A DNA stretch of 64,000 bases, from contig JASDDO010000001.1 in NCBI GenBank assembly GCA_030015575.1, forward strand, positions 136,481,988 through 136,545,987, read 5' to 3'. Numbering within the stretch: the first letter of the stretch is position 1; each line of letters begins with the position of its first letter. Of the stretch, positions 22,297-33,100 are shown piece by piece. The DNA comes from Agapanthus africanus (lineage: Eukaryota > Streptophyta > Magnoliopsida > Asparagales > Amaryllidaceae). The notes below the pieces were generated by a model, which saw only the letters and a list, made by a program, of their open reading frames with translations, searched no databases and was not told the DNA's origin. The translations under genes and the position numbers were made by a program.

Positions 22297-22783
22297 AGGA
22301 ATTATGCCCAAAAATTGCAATGCTGACGTGGCAGAAGCGCCGCGGAACCGCGGCGCAATCCGGCTCCCGCCGCGGTTCCGCGGCGCTTTTGAAGAGTTGG
22401 GGCTCGGGCTCTCTGGTGCTTGTTGGGCTTCAGTTGTGGGCCTTTCTTTGATATGTTTAATTGTATTTCTCCCTTTGGATTGCTACCAGATCTCAAAACT
22501 TAGAGTTGGTGTAATGTTTGATCAGCAAAATGACAATTTTGGCTTTTCTTCCGGATTTTCCTGCACAATTTCTCAAGACAAGTGTTGCGCAATATAGAGA
22601 TGATGCGATGCCATGAAATGCAGTCAATTTCCTTTATAGTGCCGGTTTTAGAGTCTAACACATGCAATCTGATATTTTACGACTGATTTGCTAATATGTG
22701 AAATATGAATACCGAACACTTCTAAATGAGTGAAAATTATAGGGAAATTGCCGTGTTAAAAATACATTATTTTCGACTGATCA
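22296..22783 (-). repeat. LTR3 fragment of the composite
   Basis: It equals the right-hand quarter of LTR1 and LTR2 (from about 12110 and 19480 onward) and ends GACTGATCA, followed by the TTGCT duplication. The join to the protease lies in a shared AAGGAA at 22296-22301. Confidence 0.92.
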
Positions 22784-23103
22784 TTGCTCCCTTGTGAGTC
22801 GTAAGGATCTCACACAGGTATTTTCTCCTTACAGGGTCGAGAGGACCTTGCAAGTGTCTTTTAACGAGATTGCGCCCTTTCGGGTTTTCACAAACTCACC
22901 GGTAGCCCTGCTGTTTTTACTCACGGAGCCATTTCGAGTTTTTATCTGTGCCCATCTTGCTTATGGACGTACCCTTTTTTTGCATCAGCCTTGGGATGTT
23001 GCGGTCCGTAGTAGTTTATCGACGTCTCGGTCAATTGTTAGTTTAGGGACGTTTTGGTCCATTGTTAGTTTTGGGACATCTCGGTCCGTCACACGGATAC
23101 TAC
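22784..23103. other. Tat 3' region resumed: hairpin repeats between INT and insertion site
   Basis: 22791-22855 continues the hairpin units of 10358-10528 (CTTGTGAG/CTCACACAG, then CTTACAGGGTC/GACCTTGCAAG). 23015-23090 repeats GGAC/GTCC-type units seen at 2595-2820. It is non-coding. Confidence 0.7.
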
Positions 23104-24531
23104 TTATAGAGTTTGGGCTTGGGAAGATAGCGAGCGGACATAGGCGTCGTCATCTATCATTAACCTAGGCCGTAACTCGTCAGGCGTAGTATTTTTTAGG
23201 AACCGGCAGTTTATTTGCCTGAAGGGTCTCTCGCCATGTATATTCATGAGCAGGTAAGCCTCGCCTTGGTAGACTTTGTCTATGATGTACGGGCCTTCAT
23301 AGTTCGGCTTGAATTTCCCCCGTTTAGCACGATTAGGAATCATAGGTCTTTTGACCACTGGCACGAGTTCGCCTTAGCGGAATGTTCTCGGCCTAGTCGG
23401 CCTTTCGTACGAGCACGTCATCCTTTTTTTGTAAGCCTCCAGGTTTTGTTGCGCCATGAGCCGGGTTTCGTCAAGGGAGTCGAGCTCTTCAAGCCGAAGA
23501 TGAGCATTGTTTTCGTCCGTTAGTTCATAATGAACCGCCAGTCGTAAAGAGCGTAGCTCTATCTCCAAGGGGAGTACTGCTTCGGTGCCAAATACCAATG
23601 CATACGGCATTGTGTTTGTGGCCGTTTTGAATGTAGTTCGATCCGCCCAGAGAGCTTCATGCATTCTCTCTTGCCGGTCCTTCTTATTTCGAGACACCGT
23701 CTTTTTCACGATCTTCGTTAAGATCTTGTTGAAAGCCTCAGCCAGACCATTAGCTCGGAGATTGTAGACCGAAGAGTATCTCCAGTCTATATTATGTTGC
23801 TGTGCGAAGCGGCTGATTTTATGGCTTCTGTAGGCCGGTCCATTATCAAAGATAATCCGTCGCGGAGTGCCGTACCGATAGATGGCGTGTGTCTTGAAGA
23901 AATGGAGGATATTCTCCGTCCTCACTTCTCTTAGTGGTACTGCTTCTGCCCACTTGGAGAAGTAATCAGTTGTCGCCAGTATGAACCGACTATGTATCAT
24001 CGATTGTGCTGGTTCAATGGGCCCGATTATGTCAGTTCCCCACATTTCGAACGGCCAGCTAGCCACCGTTGGATGTAGCGGATTTGGATGCTGGTGGATA
24101 AAGTCCCCGTGAATCTGGCACGAGTGGCACTGTTTCACGTATTCGAGGCAGTCTTGGATCATTGTGGGCCAATAGTAGCCCATCCTTTTGATCTTTAGTT
24201 TCATCTTCGGCCCGGCTTGGTGAGAACCGCAGAGTCCGTCGTGAGTTTCTTGGACGACTCTCTTTGCTTCTTCAGGTCCCAGGCATCTTAGCCATAAAGA
24301 GTCGAACGATCTCTTGTACAGAGTATCATTGATGAAGGCGAAAGACAGGGCTCGTTTCATGAGCAGATGTCTTGAAGACGCATCTTCAGGTGTTCGACGG
24401 AATTTGAAGTAGTCTATAAAGACTTCTCTCCAATCCTTAGCCTTTTTCCTGGCCTTTTGTCTATAGGGCCATGTGCTTGGTCGCTGCCCTTTCTTCAAAC
24501 GACTCCAGAGATATTTCTGCCGGTGCAACAA
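23104..24531 (-). pseudogene. Tat-lineage integrase with C-terminal domain
   Basis: The N-terminal zinc-binding residues are visible (HDGLCGSHQ, then QCHSCQIHGD). The catalytic core keeps all three acidic residues: D in WGTDIIGP, D in IIFDNGPAYRS, and E in NGLAEAFNKIL. Integrase inserts the cDNA into the genome. The frame breaks near 23370 and continues in another frame to 23104 with the C-terminal domain (KRGKFKPNYEGPYIIDKVY, then INCRFLK). The GLAEAFNK stretch is normally GQAEASNK in this lineage, so some residues have drifted. The neighbour upstream is the second RNase H. Confidence 0.87.
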
Positions 24532-24880
24532 CCCGGCGGTTTTGTACCATGATCCTTACGTCATCGAGGTTTTCGTCAGCCAGTTCTTTAGCGAGTTTAG
24601 CTAACGCGTCCGCCTTGCTATTTTCCATGCGCGGTATGCTTTCCAAAACGTAGGAAGGGATTCAAGTCAGCAGTTGTTGCACTCTCTCACCGTACTTTAC
24701 CAACTCTGGTTTACACGTTTGATAATCGCCGTTTACTTGGCTAACGACCAACTGGGAGTCTCCGTATATAAGGAGGTTTTCGATCCCCATGTCGACAGTG
24801 ATCTCAAGTCCTGCTATCAAAGCTTCATATTCGGCTTCATTGTTTGTCCTCAGCTCTATTAGGGAAAAGGCAAAGCGCAT
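24461..24880 (-). pseudogene. Second RNase H, C-terminal half, and linker to integrase
   Basis: The frame at 24880-24662 holds NNEAEYEALIAGLE (catalytic Glu) and IYGDSQLVVSQVNGDY (catalytic Asp), the archaeal-type RNase H typical of Tat/Ogre elements. 24646-24461 continues as the linker (MENSKADALAKLAKELA). A frame break separates it from its N-terminal part at about 24890-25000 (ELYFDGASS, then SGVGLIFVTS). Confidence 0.82.
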
Positions 24881-24889
24881 TATCTCTCC

Positions 24890-25402
24890 TTATGAAGTCA
24901 CGAAGATGAGGCCTACCCCAGACTTGATTATGGGGGAGCTGTGCTTTCGCTTCTTCATAGAAGATGCCCCGTCGAAGTAGAGTTCCCACCGGGTGTTACT
25001 CTCTCTTTTCTCCCCATCGATTGTGTCAAACGCGTGCTCATCTGGCAATTCGCAATTTAGGGGTGAATTGGCAGGTATAGGATGCTCGGCGAGGAAGTCG
25101 GCGATGGCCTGGCCTTTCACTGCTTTGAGAGGTCGATAAGTTATCGAGAATTCCATTAAGAGTAGGGCCCATTTAGCGAGTCGCCCTATTAGTATGGCTC
25201 TTGACATCAAATATTTGAGAGGATCCACTTTTGATATGAGATGGACCTCATGTGCCAAAGCATAGTGCCTGGGCTTCGTTATCGCGAAGATTAACGCCAG
25301 GAAGTGTTTTTCAATGGGGGAGCAATTATTTTCTGCCCCCAGGAGAACTCGACTCAAATAGTAGAGGGTCTCTCCTTCCCTTGGTCGTTCTCCTGTGCCC
25401 AT
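24890..25402 (-). pseudogene. Ty3-type RNase H end and start of the second RNase H
   Basis: It encodes YYLSRVLLGAENNCSPIEKHFLAL and a thumb-like tail ending in GQAIADFLAEHP, which is the canonical RNase H after RT. It then continues through ELYFDGASS, whose Asp is the first catalytic residue of the additional RNase H. The frame overlaps the RT frame end at 25354-25402, which indicates a frameshift. Confidence 0.8.
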
Positions 25403-26601
25403 AGCGCGCTTAAGGAACCCTCAAGGGCGGTTGTGTATAGAATGAGGGGCTTTCTTTTGACCGGAGCGGTCAGTACCGGCGGATTCTGCAGGTATTTCTT
25501 TATTTCTTCCAGTGCATTTTGGCATTTGCGATCCCAGACGAAAGGGGTCCCCTTCTTCATCAAGTGACTGTAGGGACGGCATTTGCCGGAAAGATTGGTT
25601 ATGAACCGCCGAATATACGCGAGCTTCCCTTGGAGAGACCGCAGTTGCTTGAGAGTTCTTGGCGGAGGCATTTCCATGATCGCCTTGATCTTCGACGGGT
25701 CTATTTCGATGCCCCGGTATCGTACGATGAATCCCAGGAATTTGCCTGAGGAAACTCCGAATGCGCATTTGAGAGGGTTCATCTTCAAGTTGTATTTCCG
25801 AAGACGTTGGAACACTATTTTTAGATGCTCCCAATGCTCCTCGTGCGATTTGCTTTTTACCACGAGGTCGTCGATATAGCATTCGACGACTTCGTGTATG
25901 AGGTTATCGAAAATCTTCATCATGGCCTTCTGATAGGTAGCACCAGCGTTCTTCAAGCCGAAAGGCATCACTTTGTAACAGAATATGCCCAGAGGAGTCT
26001 GAAAAGCGGTATGCTTCTGGTCTTCGGGATGCATCTTTATTTGATTGTTCCCTGATGAGCCGTCCATGAAGGAGAAGACTTCATGAGTGGACATGTTGTC
26101 TATCATCAGCTCGGTGACCGGTACGGGAAAGTCATCCTTCGGACATGCTTTGTTGAGCTCCCGAAAATCTACGCAGATGCGTATTGTCCCATTTTTCTTC
26201 ATCACTAGGACGATGTTGACGATTCAATCAGAATACTGAAGCTCTTGGATGAAGCCGGAGTCGATTAACTTCTTGACCTCAGCATTGATACTCATTTCAA
26301 GTTTAAGCCGCATTCTGCTTGGCGCTTGTTTGATTGGCTTGATGTCCGGAGAAATCGCCAATTTTTGGACGGCTATTTCTGGATCTAATCCTGGCATCTT
26401 GGAATAGTTCCATACAAAGCAGTCTTTATACTGCATGAGCACGTTTTTGAGCGTAGCCACCTTTTCTTTAGACAACAACTCACTGACGAACGTCGGCCGT
26501 GGGTCGTTTGCCGTTCTCAAGTCGATTTTTCTGAGGTTATCTGCAGTAGTGTATATCCCATCTTCCAGCTCTTTTGGCGCCGGTGGAAGTTCTGAGATCA
26601 A
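25354..26601 (-). pseudogene. Tat-lineage reverse transcriptase
   Basis: Two frames cover it. 26601-26224 has the RT N-terminus (KDCFVWNYSKMPGLDPEIA, IKQAPSRMRLKLEMSINAEVKKLIDSGFI) and 26205-25354 the fingers and palm (RICVDFRELNKACPKDDFPV, MPFGLKNAGATYQ, ECYIDDLVVKS). The YIDD catalytic box is present. Palm motif A reads FMDGSSGNNQI, where FMDGFSGYNQI is usual, so two residues are altered. A stop at about 26222 splits the frames. It copies genomic RNA into cDNA. Confidence 0.87.
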
Positions 26602-26808
26602 CTCATCTTCATCCTCATTTTCGAAGCATCGGGAGAGGTCATCTATATCCTTGAGTACTCCTTCTCTTGTCAGCGTTATTACGTGGCAGGTGCGAGATCG
26701 CTTCCAAGACCGACGTTGATCCGGCTCTACTCTCGCTGTATATGTGGCTTTCGGTTCATGCTTTTGTGGCGGGGTTACCCTCCAACCGCTGGATAATGCA
26801 AACCTGCC

Positions 26809-28158
26809 TTACTGATATTGGTCTTCTACCCAGTATTTGAATGTGAAGCAGTCTTCGAGAGGATGTCCTATCGCTCGGTGATAGGAGCAATAATCCGGGT
26901 GAGAGACCTCGCCTGCTTGTTCAGGGTGTTTGGACTCCGGGAACGTAATCATTTGATGTTTCATGACAAGATCGAATATCTTCCTTGTCTTGTCTTGGGG
27001 AAAAGAATATGCTCGATCCATCTTCTTTATAAGAGACGGATCCCGGCTGCTCAGTTTTCGATCGCGTGACTTGTTGGACCCGCTTTGTTGCTGTCGAACG
27101 TTTTTTCTGTTCTTCAGTTTGTTTTTACCTTCGCGACGAGTCTTCTTTGTGACGGCTTGGTGACGAATGGCATCGTCATTTTTCGTAGCCTGCTGAAGGA
27201 GGCGCTACGTTCTGGTTTTCTCATAGATGGCCATTTCACGGCTATGATCATCCCAGACCTTTTGACCCGCTTCCCTTATTAGCTTATCCATCTGTTCTTC
27301 AAACGACGGACTTGGCACTTTCATGGCGAGATCTCATTTTGGTTCAGGGTTAGCGTCATCTAATAGAGCATCTCCTTCTTCATCAAAGTCATGTATAACG
27401 TAGTAGCCATGGAATCGCTCTCGTCTCTTGGATTGAACATATCCAAGCCCGATCGTTTCCATTCTCCCATTAGGCAACTTTTGCTGAGTCCCGGGGACGT
27501 TCCAGATTTTATTGTAGAACTGAGCTTGTCGAGCAGTCTGCTTCAAGGGTATGCCTTTGGCGCCTCAATAGCCTTTTTAATCCTTCTGTGTAGTATCTAG
27601 GCAGACGGATGGGTTGGAGTCTGTCAAGCGTAGAATCGGCGCCATGCCAGATTTCTTTCTCCACTTTGGTTTCAGCGGATCGATAAAAGAGGATCGCCTT
27701 TTCATCTTTTCGCTTGAGAGGGACGTAGAACGCCTGCAGTTCTTGCACACTGTAGGTATCAAGTGCGTCGAGCTCTTTGTAATGCTCTTGCGGAACCATG
27801 GCGATCTGCAAACTTTGATCATCTCCAGTAAACGCTTGCACTGATGGACGAGCCGAGAAACTACATTGACCTCATCTTCAAAGTCATTGCCGATGACCAG
27901 AATAGGGGCGGATGGCCCCGGCTTGTTGCATTGGGGTGGCCCTGAATAAACTATCTCCTCTTCCTCTTCGGTATCACTCCCAAAGACCGGGATAGTGGTG
28001 ATAGCTTTCTGCTTATTCTCCGGCTTGTGGCACCTTTCCGTGTCTTCAATGTCTGGCAAGAAGTATTTTGCGTCCTCGTATTTGCGGACTTCATTCACGG
28101 AGAATGGGTTCAACTCCCCTGTCACAGTATACTCGAGACCATCCTTGAAATACTTCAT
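26809..28158 (-). pseudogene. PR-RT linker with G-patch-like and zinc-knuckle segments
   Basis: In reading order it holds CMKYFKDGLEYTVTGELNPFS, an acidic stretch, METIGLGYVQSKRRERFHGY (G-patch-like) and an Arg/Lys-rich segment. At 27021-26809 it ends with DYCSYHRAIGHPLEDCFTFK, the modified zinc knuckle usually found at the end of Tat gag. Several frameshifts and stops interrupt it. Finding the knuckle after the protease and not before it is odd, see findings. Confidence 0.65.
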
Positions 28159-28200
28159 ACACTGATGTTGTGTAGAAGGGATGATGTTGTACTCATATAA

Positions 28201-28482
28201 TCAAGGCCTGCCGAGCAAAGCGTTGTAGCAAGTATTAGCTTCAATGACGTGAAACTTGACGTCAGTGACGAGCAACCCAAAACGTAACATCCGAATTACA
28301 GACCCGAGCGTCTGTGATGACTGGGAGTCGAACCCGGAGATAGTGATTTTATCCCGAGCGAGGTGTTGAATGCTCATGCATATCTTCTTCAACACCCTTA
28401 CATTGAGAAGGTTGACGGAGGACCTATTGTCGACCAGGGTTTTGCCTATCTTGATGACAAGACAGTATCCGATGACATACAA
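28201..28482 (-). pseudogene. Tat-lineage retropepsin (protease)
   Basis: The fragment holds KTLVDNRSSVNLLNVRVL and CYNALLGRP, matching the flap and C-terminal signature of plant Tat proteases. The active site usually reads D-N-G-S-S. Here the Gly is Arg, so the protein is very probably inactive. Sequence upstream (28828-28490) is open in patches but shows no gag domain, and the 5' LTR is absent, so the element is truncated soon after this point. Confidence 0.75.
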
Positions 28483-28841
28483 GGGACGGTTATGCTCGCA
28501 TGTCCCAAGTGACCCTGTTAATTGGCCAGGAGATGTTCGGAGAAGTGTCTGAACAGGAATGTTCCGTCACTACTCTTGATTGTGCTGTTAAACCAAGGAG
28601 TCGTGCAACTGGTATTCCACAAAGAGAAATGAGGACCTAAGGACAGAGGACGCTGGACCATAGGCAAGAGGCAAGTAGATAATCTTGCTCTGCCAGCTTT
28701 GGGTGCACCGGCACCTTTCGACATCGAAGAAGGGGTACCTCAACGTCAGTAATTATGAATTGTGCTTTGGTGATTCGGATATCGCGTTTCCATCGTTTGA
28801 TTCTGGCATTTTGAGGATTTAGTTTCATGATTGATATTTCC

Positions 28842-29430
28842 TATGTGCACCACAGTTGCACTTGATTCGTATTTTATGTATCAATTGTACTGATTTTTGT
28901 TTTCATGCACACCATTGCACTCGATTTTGATTTTTATGCACTCTGAGATACTTGATTTGATTTTATGCATATAGTATTGCACATGATTTGACTTATGCAT
29001 TCGATGTAGTTTACGTAGACTTTAGTACTTTGATATGGTATTGTGCACGCAGTTGCACATGTTTATGAGTTTATATACCGCGGTATACTTGATTTTGAAT
29101 TGGAGTATGTTGTATACCGTGGATTTCGATTTTGATACTCGATATTCGTTTTCGTGCACCCTAGTTCACTAGATTTATGTTTTCATGTACCTTGTGCACT
29201 CGATTCAGATTCTTGCGCACACTTGGGGCCCTTGATGAGATTTTGTGCACACCAGATGCACTTAATCGGGATTCTTCGTGCGTATTAGATGCACTTGATA
29301 TTGTGGTCGTGCACACCCATTGCATTTGACATATGCTTTCATGCACACCCATTGTACTTAGTTTTTGCTTCTGTGCACATTCATGGCACATATATTTGAT
29401 TTCGATTTTCGTGTGCACCAGACACACGTG
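28842..29430. repeat. Degenerate minisatellite, about 31-bp unit
   Basis: About 18 units resemble TGCACACC, A or CATT, GCACTYGATTT, then TTTTC or TTATG. They vary strongly and some are interrupted. The array lies in the 3' internal region of the outer element. The small antisense frame over it (29161-29427) is a product of the repeat. Confidence 0.75.
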
Positions 29431-30107
29431 GCAATTTTATGTTTATACTATTTGAGATCGATTTCCTTTGAGCATCAGATTTATGACATATATTATATTA
29501 TATAGTAACTGAGCAGGACTAGTCTGAGAACAACACCTGAGTATTTTTGCATGCATCGATATTTACCGAAAGAATTTTCAAAAAGAGCTACACTCTCAAT
29601 ATTTTCCTACGTGTCCACGATGACACGAAACTTTACAAAGAAAACCATTCCAACTTATTTTCAAAAAGGCGGGATGTATATCTTAAGTAAAACATATATA
29701 GATATGTAGCTATTTCTTTACAAATGAACGTCCGCTACTTATGCCGTGATATACGCATCACACGGCGATTTGAAAAAGATTTTGCATGCACTTTTATTCA
29801 ATTGTTTTGACAATTTCACAACGATATGTACTATATATATGTTATAGTCCTAATTATATTATACTTAATTTTAACAATGGATTTTGAAAACCGGTATTTT
29901 CGCATTAACTCCCATGATGGTGTGACGCTTGACGGAATTTCGATTTTGAGTTTTGCACTCGTTTTCATGCGCATGCGTTGCGCTGTGATATATCTTATGT
30001 ATTCGTGATATCGGAGCCCCGTTGATTTGATTATTTTACTGAAATATTTTAGTATTTAGAGGGTTTAAATTTAAATTTGGGGACCGAATTTATTTAAGGG
30101 GGAAGAT
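29431..30107 (+). other. 3' internal region of the outer element with PPT
   Basis: Non-coding and AT-rich. AAGGGGGAAGA at 30096-30106 directly precedes the LTR edge and is the PPT that primes plus-strand synthesis. Confidence 0.82.
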
Positions 30108-33100
30108 TGTAGCATTTCAGAAAAATAAAATATTATTTTTGAAATTTATATAAATAAAATAATAAATTTTATGAATATTATAAAGGTATAGAAATTAGTT
30201 TTAATGGAATTGTATGATTTTATATGTATATAGTTTGGAAAATATTTGGAAATTAATATGAATTATTGATTTTGAAAGTATTTATTTGATTTACAATTAT
30301 TTGTATACAAGTTTAATGCTATACTTGATTAATATTTTACAAATTTTGTATTACCCTTAATTATGTATCATGACATGCAACATAACATGTTGCAACATTT
30401 GTCCACATTTATTTGAACCATGGCTCCATTTATTTGCAAATGGTTTTGTTTCTATTTTAAAAAGAAAAAATGAGAAGAAAAAAAGAAAAGAATAAATAAA
30501 TATGGGTGAGATGACATGTATCATGGTTGAGGGGAGAGAGAGAGGGAGAGAGAGAGAGTGAGAAGTTTCTAGCACCTTGAGCTCATTCTACTTATTTTCT
30601 TCACCTCATTCTCTTCTTCATTTCTTCTCCTCCTCCTTCAATCTCCACATCCTCTACTATCACAAACCACTCCCAAATCTCCACCAAAACCAATAATCAC
30701 CTTCACAAAAATCATTCCAAAGCCCACTACAAACACCATAATAGGATCAAGTTGAGATTTTGAGCACTTTGTTCATCCTAGAAGTTTCTTGGGTTACTCT
30801 TGAAAGGTAAATCATACACTTTTAGTTAAGCAATTAGTTTTCCTAACCTTTTATAGTAAATTAGAGTTAAACTAGCGAAGGGTTATGATCTTGGAAAATT
30901 CTAAGATGAGGTTTATGGGATATTTTGAGTTGTGAAAGTGTATTTGAGGTTTAGTAAGTGACCACAAACCACTAGTGATGAATTTTGGCCAAACTTGAGA
31001 CTAGAATCCCCAAAACATGAACTTAGAATTTTCCTGATGCCGGTTTTTGACAGATTGTGATGTTTATTTAGAATCTGCTATGACCTGAAAGCTCTATAAA
31101 CTAAGTTGCCAACACAGAGAGATGTGCAGGCTATTGGGAACATACCCTAGAAACCCGAGCCCCCATCTCCCAATTTAGGCCACAGATTTAATGGTTGTGG
31201 CCACAATTTGCGGCCATATTTTTGAGTTAGGGGTTGGTTTTTGGTCTATTATTCCCTTATCTGATATATAGACCTATCCTATATGCAAAATCTCTTAATT
31301 TCACTTAGGGTAAAATCTGGAAGTGTTTTTCTAAGTTGCTGTTTTCGTTTTGCGAGTTTTATTAACTTGAGTTTTTGGTATTTGAGTTTTGACTCGGTCG
31401 TTTGACGTTTGTACGTCAACGTTGAAGGTTATTTGGTTGTTTTTGCATGCGTAGGATATAGGTTCTAACCTATGTGCACTTCACGTGCCGTATCGGTTTT
31501 CGGATTTGATTTTGTTTACGATACGATGTCCGTTGAACTGTAGGTACCTTCGCGTGGACTTCAGGACGACAAGGGAGAGCAAGGCGTCATCGACTTCGGC
31601 TAAGCGGGGATAGTAGGTGAGTAGATGTATATCTACGGGAAAGTCGGGTGGATGGCGTATAACACCCTCGCAACCGTAGATTAGGATACTTATATATATG
31701 TCGATGTTGGATATGTAGACTTAGCTAATAGGTTTCCAGGAGGCTATAGGTTAGAATAAGCATATTCGTAAGAAGGTATACCCTTAACCTTATTTTTCTT
31801 AGCCTTGAGCCTTGAGAGATATGTTGTCACACACGCGCGCGCGCGCACACACACATGGTATGATATGTGTGTGTGTGTGTGTACATATACGTGTACGATG
31901 AGGATATGATGTGTTAGATGGATATGAGTCGATATGATCGGACATGGTGTCACAAGGTTATGATATATGAATTGAGATTGAAACATCATATTTTGATATG
32001 ATATATTAAAGGATATAATAAATTGTACGTGATTATAGATCTGTACCCTTGATTATGATTGACCCGTATTCTTGATTCGAGGATATTGTACAATGGATGA
32101 TACCATACGAGATATGATATATATGATGATTGACTCGTATTCTTGATTTGAGGATATCATACAACGGATTATACCGTACGAGATATGATATATATATATA
32201 TATATGATGATTGATCCACACTCTTGACTTGAGGATGCTGTATGAGGAACTATATCGTATGTGATATTTTGAGGCTGGATCGCCGACTAATAGACATATC
32301 GACTTGGAAATGTTATAGATTTCTTATCACTTTCGACTCGGGATTAGTTTAGCCTTTTAATCACTTAGTAGACATTAGAATATAACTAGAGCCATACCTA
32401 TTTTCAAAACTAACGAATCGTATGTATTTTCAAAGAACAAAACCCAAGGGACTCTACAGATTTTCAAATGGTATCTTTTTCTCAAAAACATCGTAGCCCC
32501 TATTTTTCTAAAAATGACGATTCGTGCTATTTTAAATACTATAACTGTATGGCTCGTATATAGATATATATTTTATATTGATGCGTTTATTGTTTACTTT
32601 TCTGCTATACTCATATTATTCTCATTGCATTATATATATACATGTTCTTTTCATTATCTTATATGACATCGTTTGCTAGGACACATGCACCATTACCGAT
32701 GATGCGCATGTTGCACGTACACTTACTTGCCGGCTCACACACATCATCATCGGTAATTGCCATACCACGTACACATTAGAAACCGTTATTTCACTCGTAC
32801 AACCTAATAACTTGTAGCTTAATAGTATTGTTTAGCATTCATGATCTCACATGCTAGTTTAGATATTGCATTTCTTACTTAGATGCTACATTCATTTAGT
32901 TATACATTCTAGTTATGCACTCTAGATTAGCTCTGTGCCGGTATTCATTGTTTCATTATTGGTTCATGTTTAAGAGATTTCGGTTTTCATGAGATTGCTA
33001 GATTTGGGAAGCCGCATGTGAATTTTGAAAACTTATTATAATTTTAAAAGAAAAATGCGGTTTTTCTTGATATGATGTGTGGCGTTCACCATAAGTTTTC

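Larger units (their letters stand above)
10656..22783 (-). mobile_element. Athila-derived composite insertion, LTR-internal-LTR-internal-LTR
   Basis: The block is flanked by the 5-bp duplication TTGCT (10651-10655 and 22784-22788). It holds LTR1 10656-12592, internal domain 12593-18056, LTR2 18057-19959, a shortened internal domain 19960 to about 22296, and the end of LTR3 up to 22783. All are in minus orientation. The PBS is of the tRNA-Asp type, and gag and protease are of the Athila type. There is no RT, RNase H or INT in either internal domain, so the element is non-autonomous (gag-pro only, similar to what has been called TR-GAG). The copies are visibly almost identical, so the duplication is recent relative to the host Tat element. 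Confidence 0.88.
1988..28835 (-). mobile_element. Tat-lineage Ty3/Gypsy element, 5'-truncated, with an antisense gene and a nested insertion
   Basis: Minus-strand pol fragments occur in the order PR, linker, RT, RNase H, second (archaeal-type) RNase H, INT from about 28482 to 23104. The second RNase H before INT is the diagnostic feature of the Tat/Ogre lineage. Left of INT the element continues through an Athila-type insertion (10656-22783) into an unusually long 3' region, which carries a plus-strand PMD gene. From the literature as I recall it, Tat-lineage elements often carry extra ORFs, some antisense, between INT and the 3' LTR. The main gag and 5' LTR are missing and no LTR pair can be compared, so both ends (about 1988 and 28835) are estimates. 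Confidence 0.7.
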
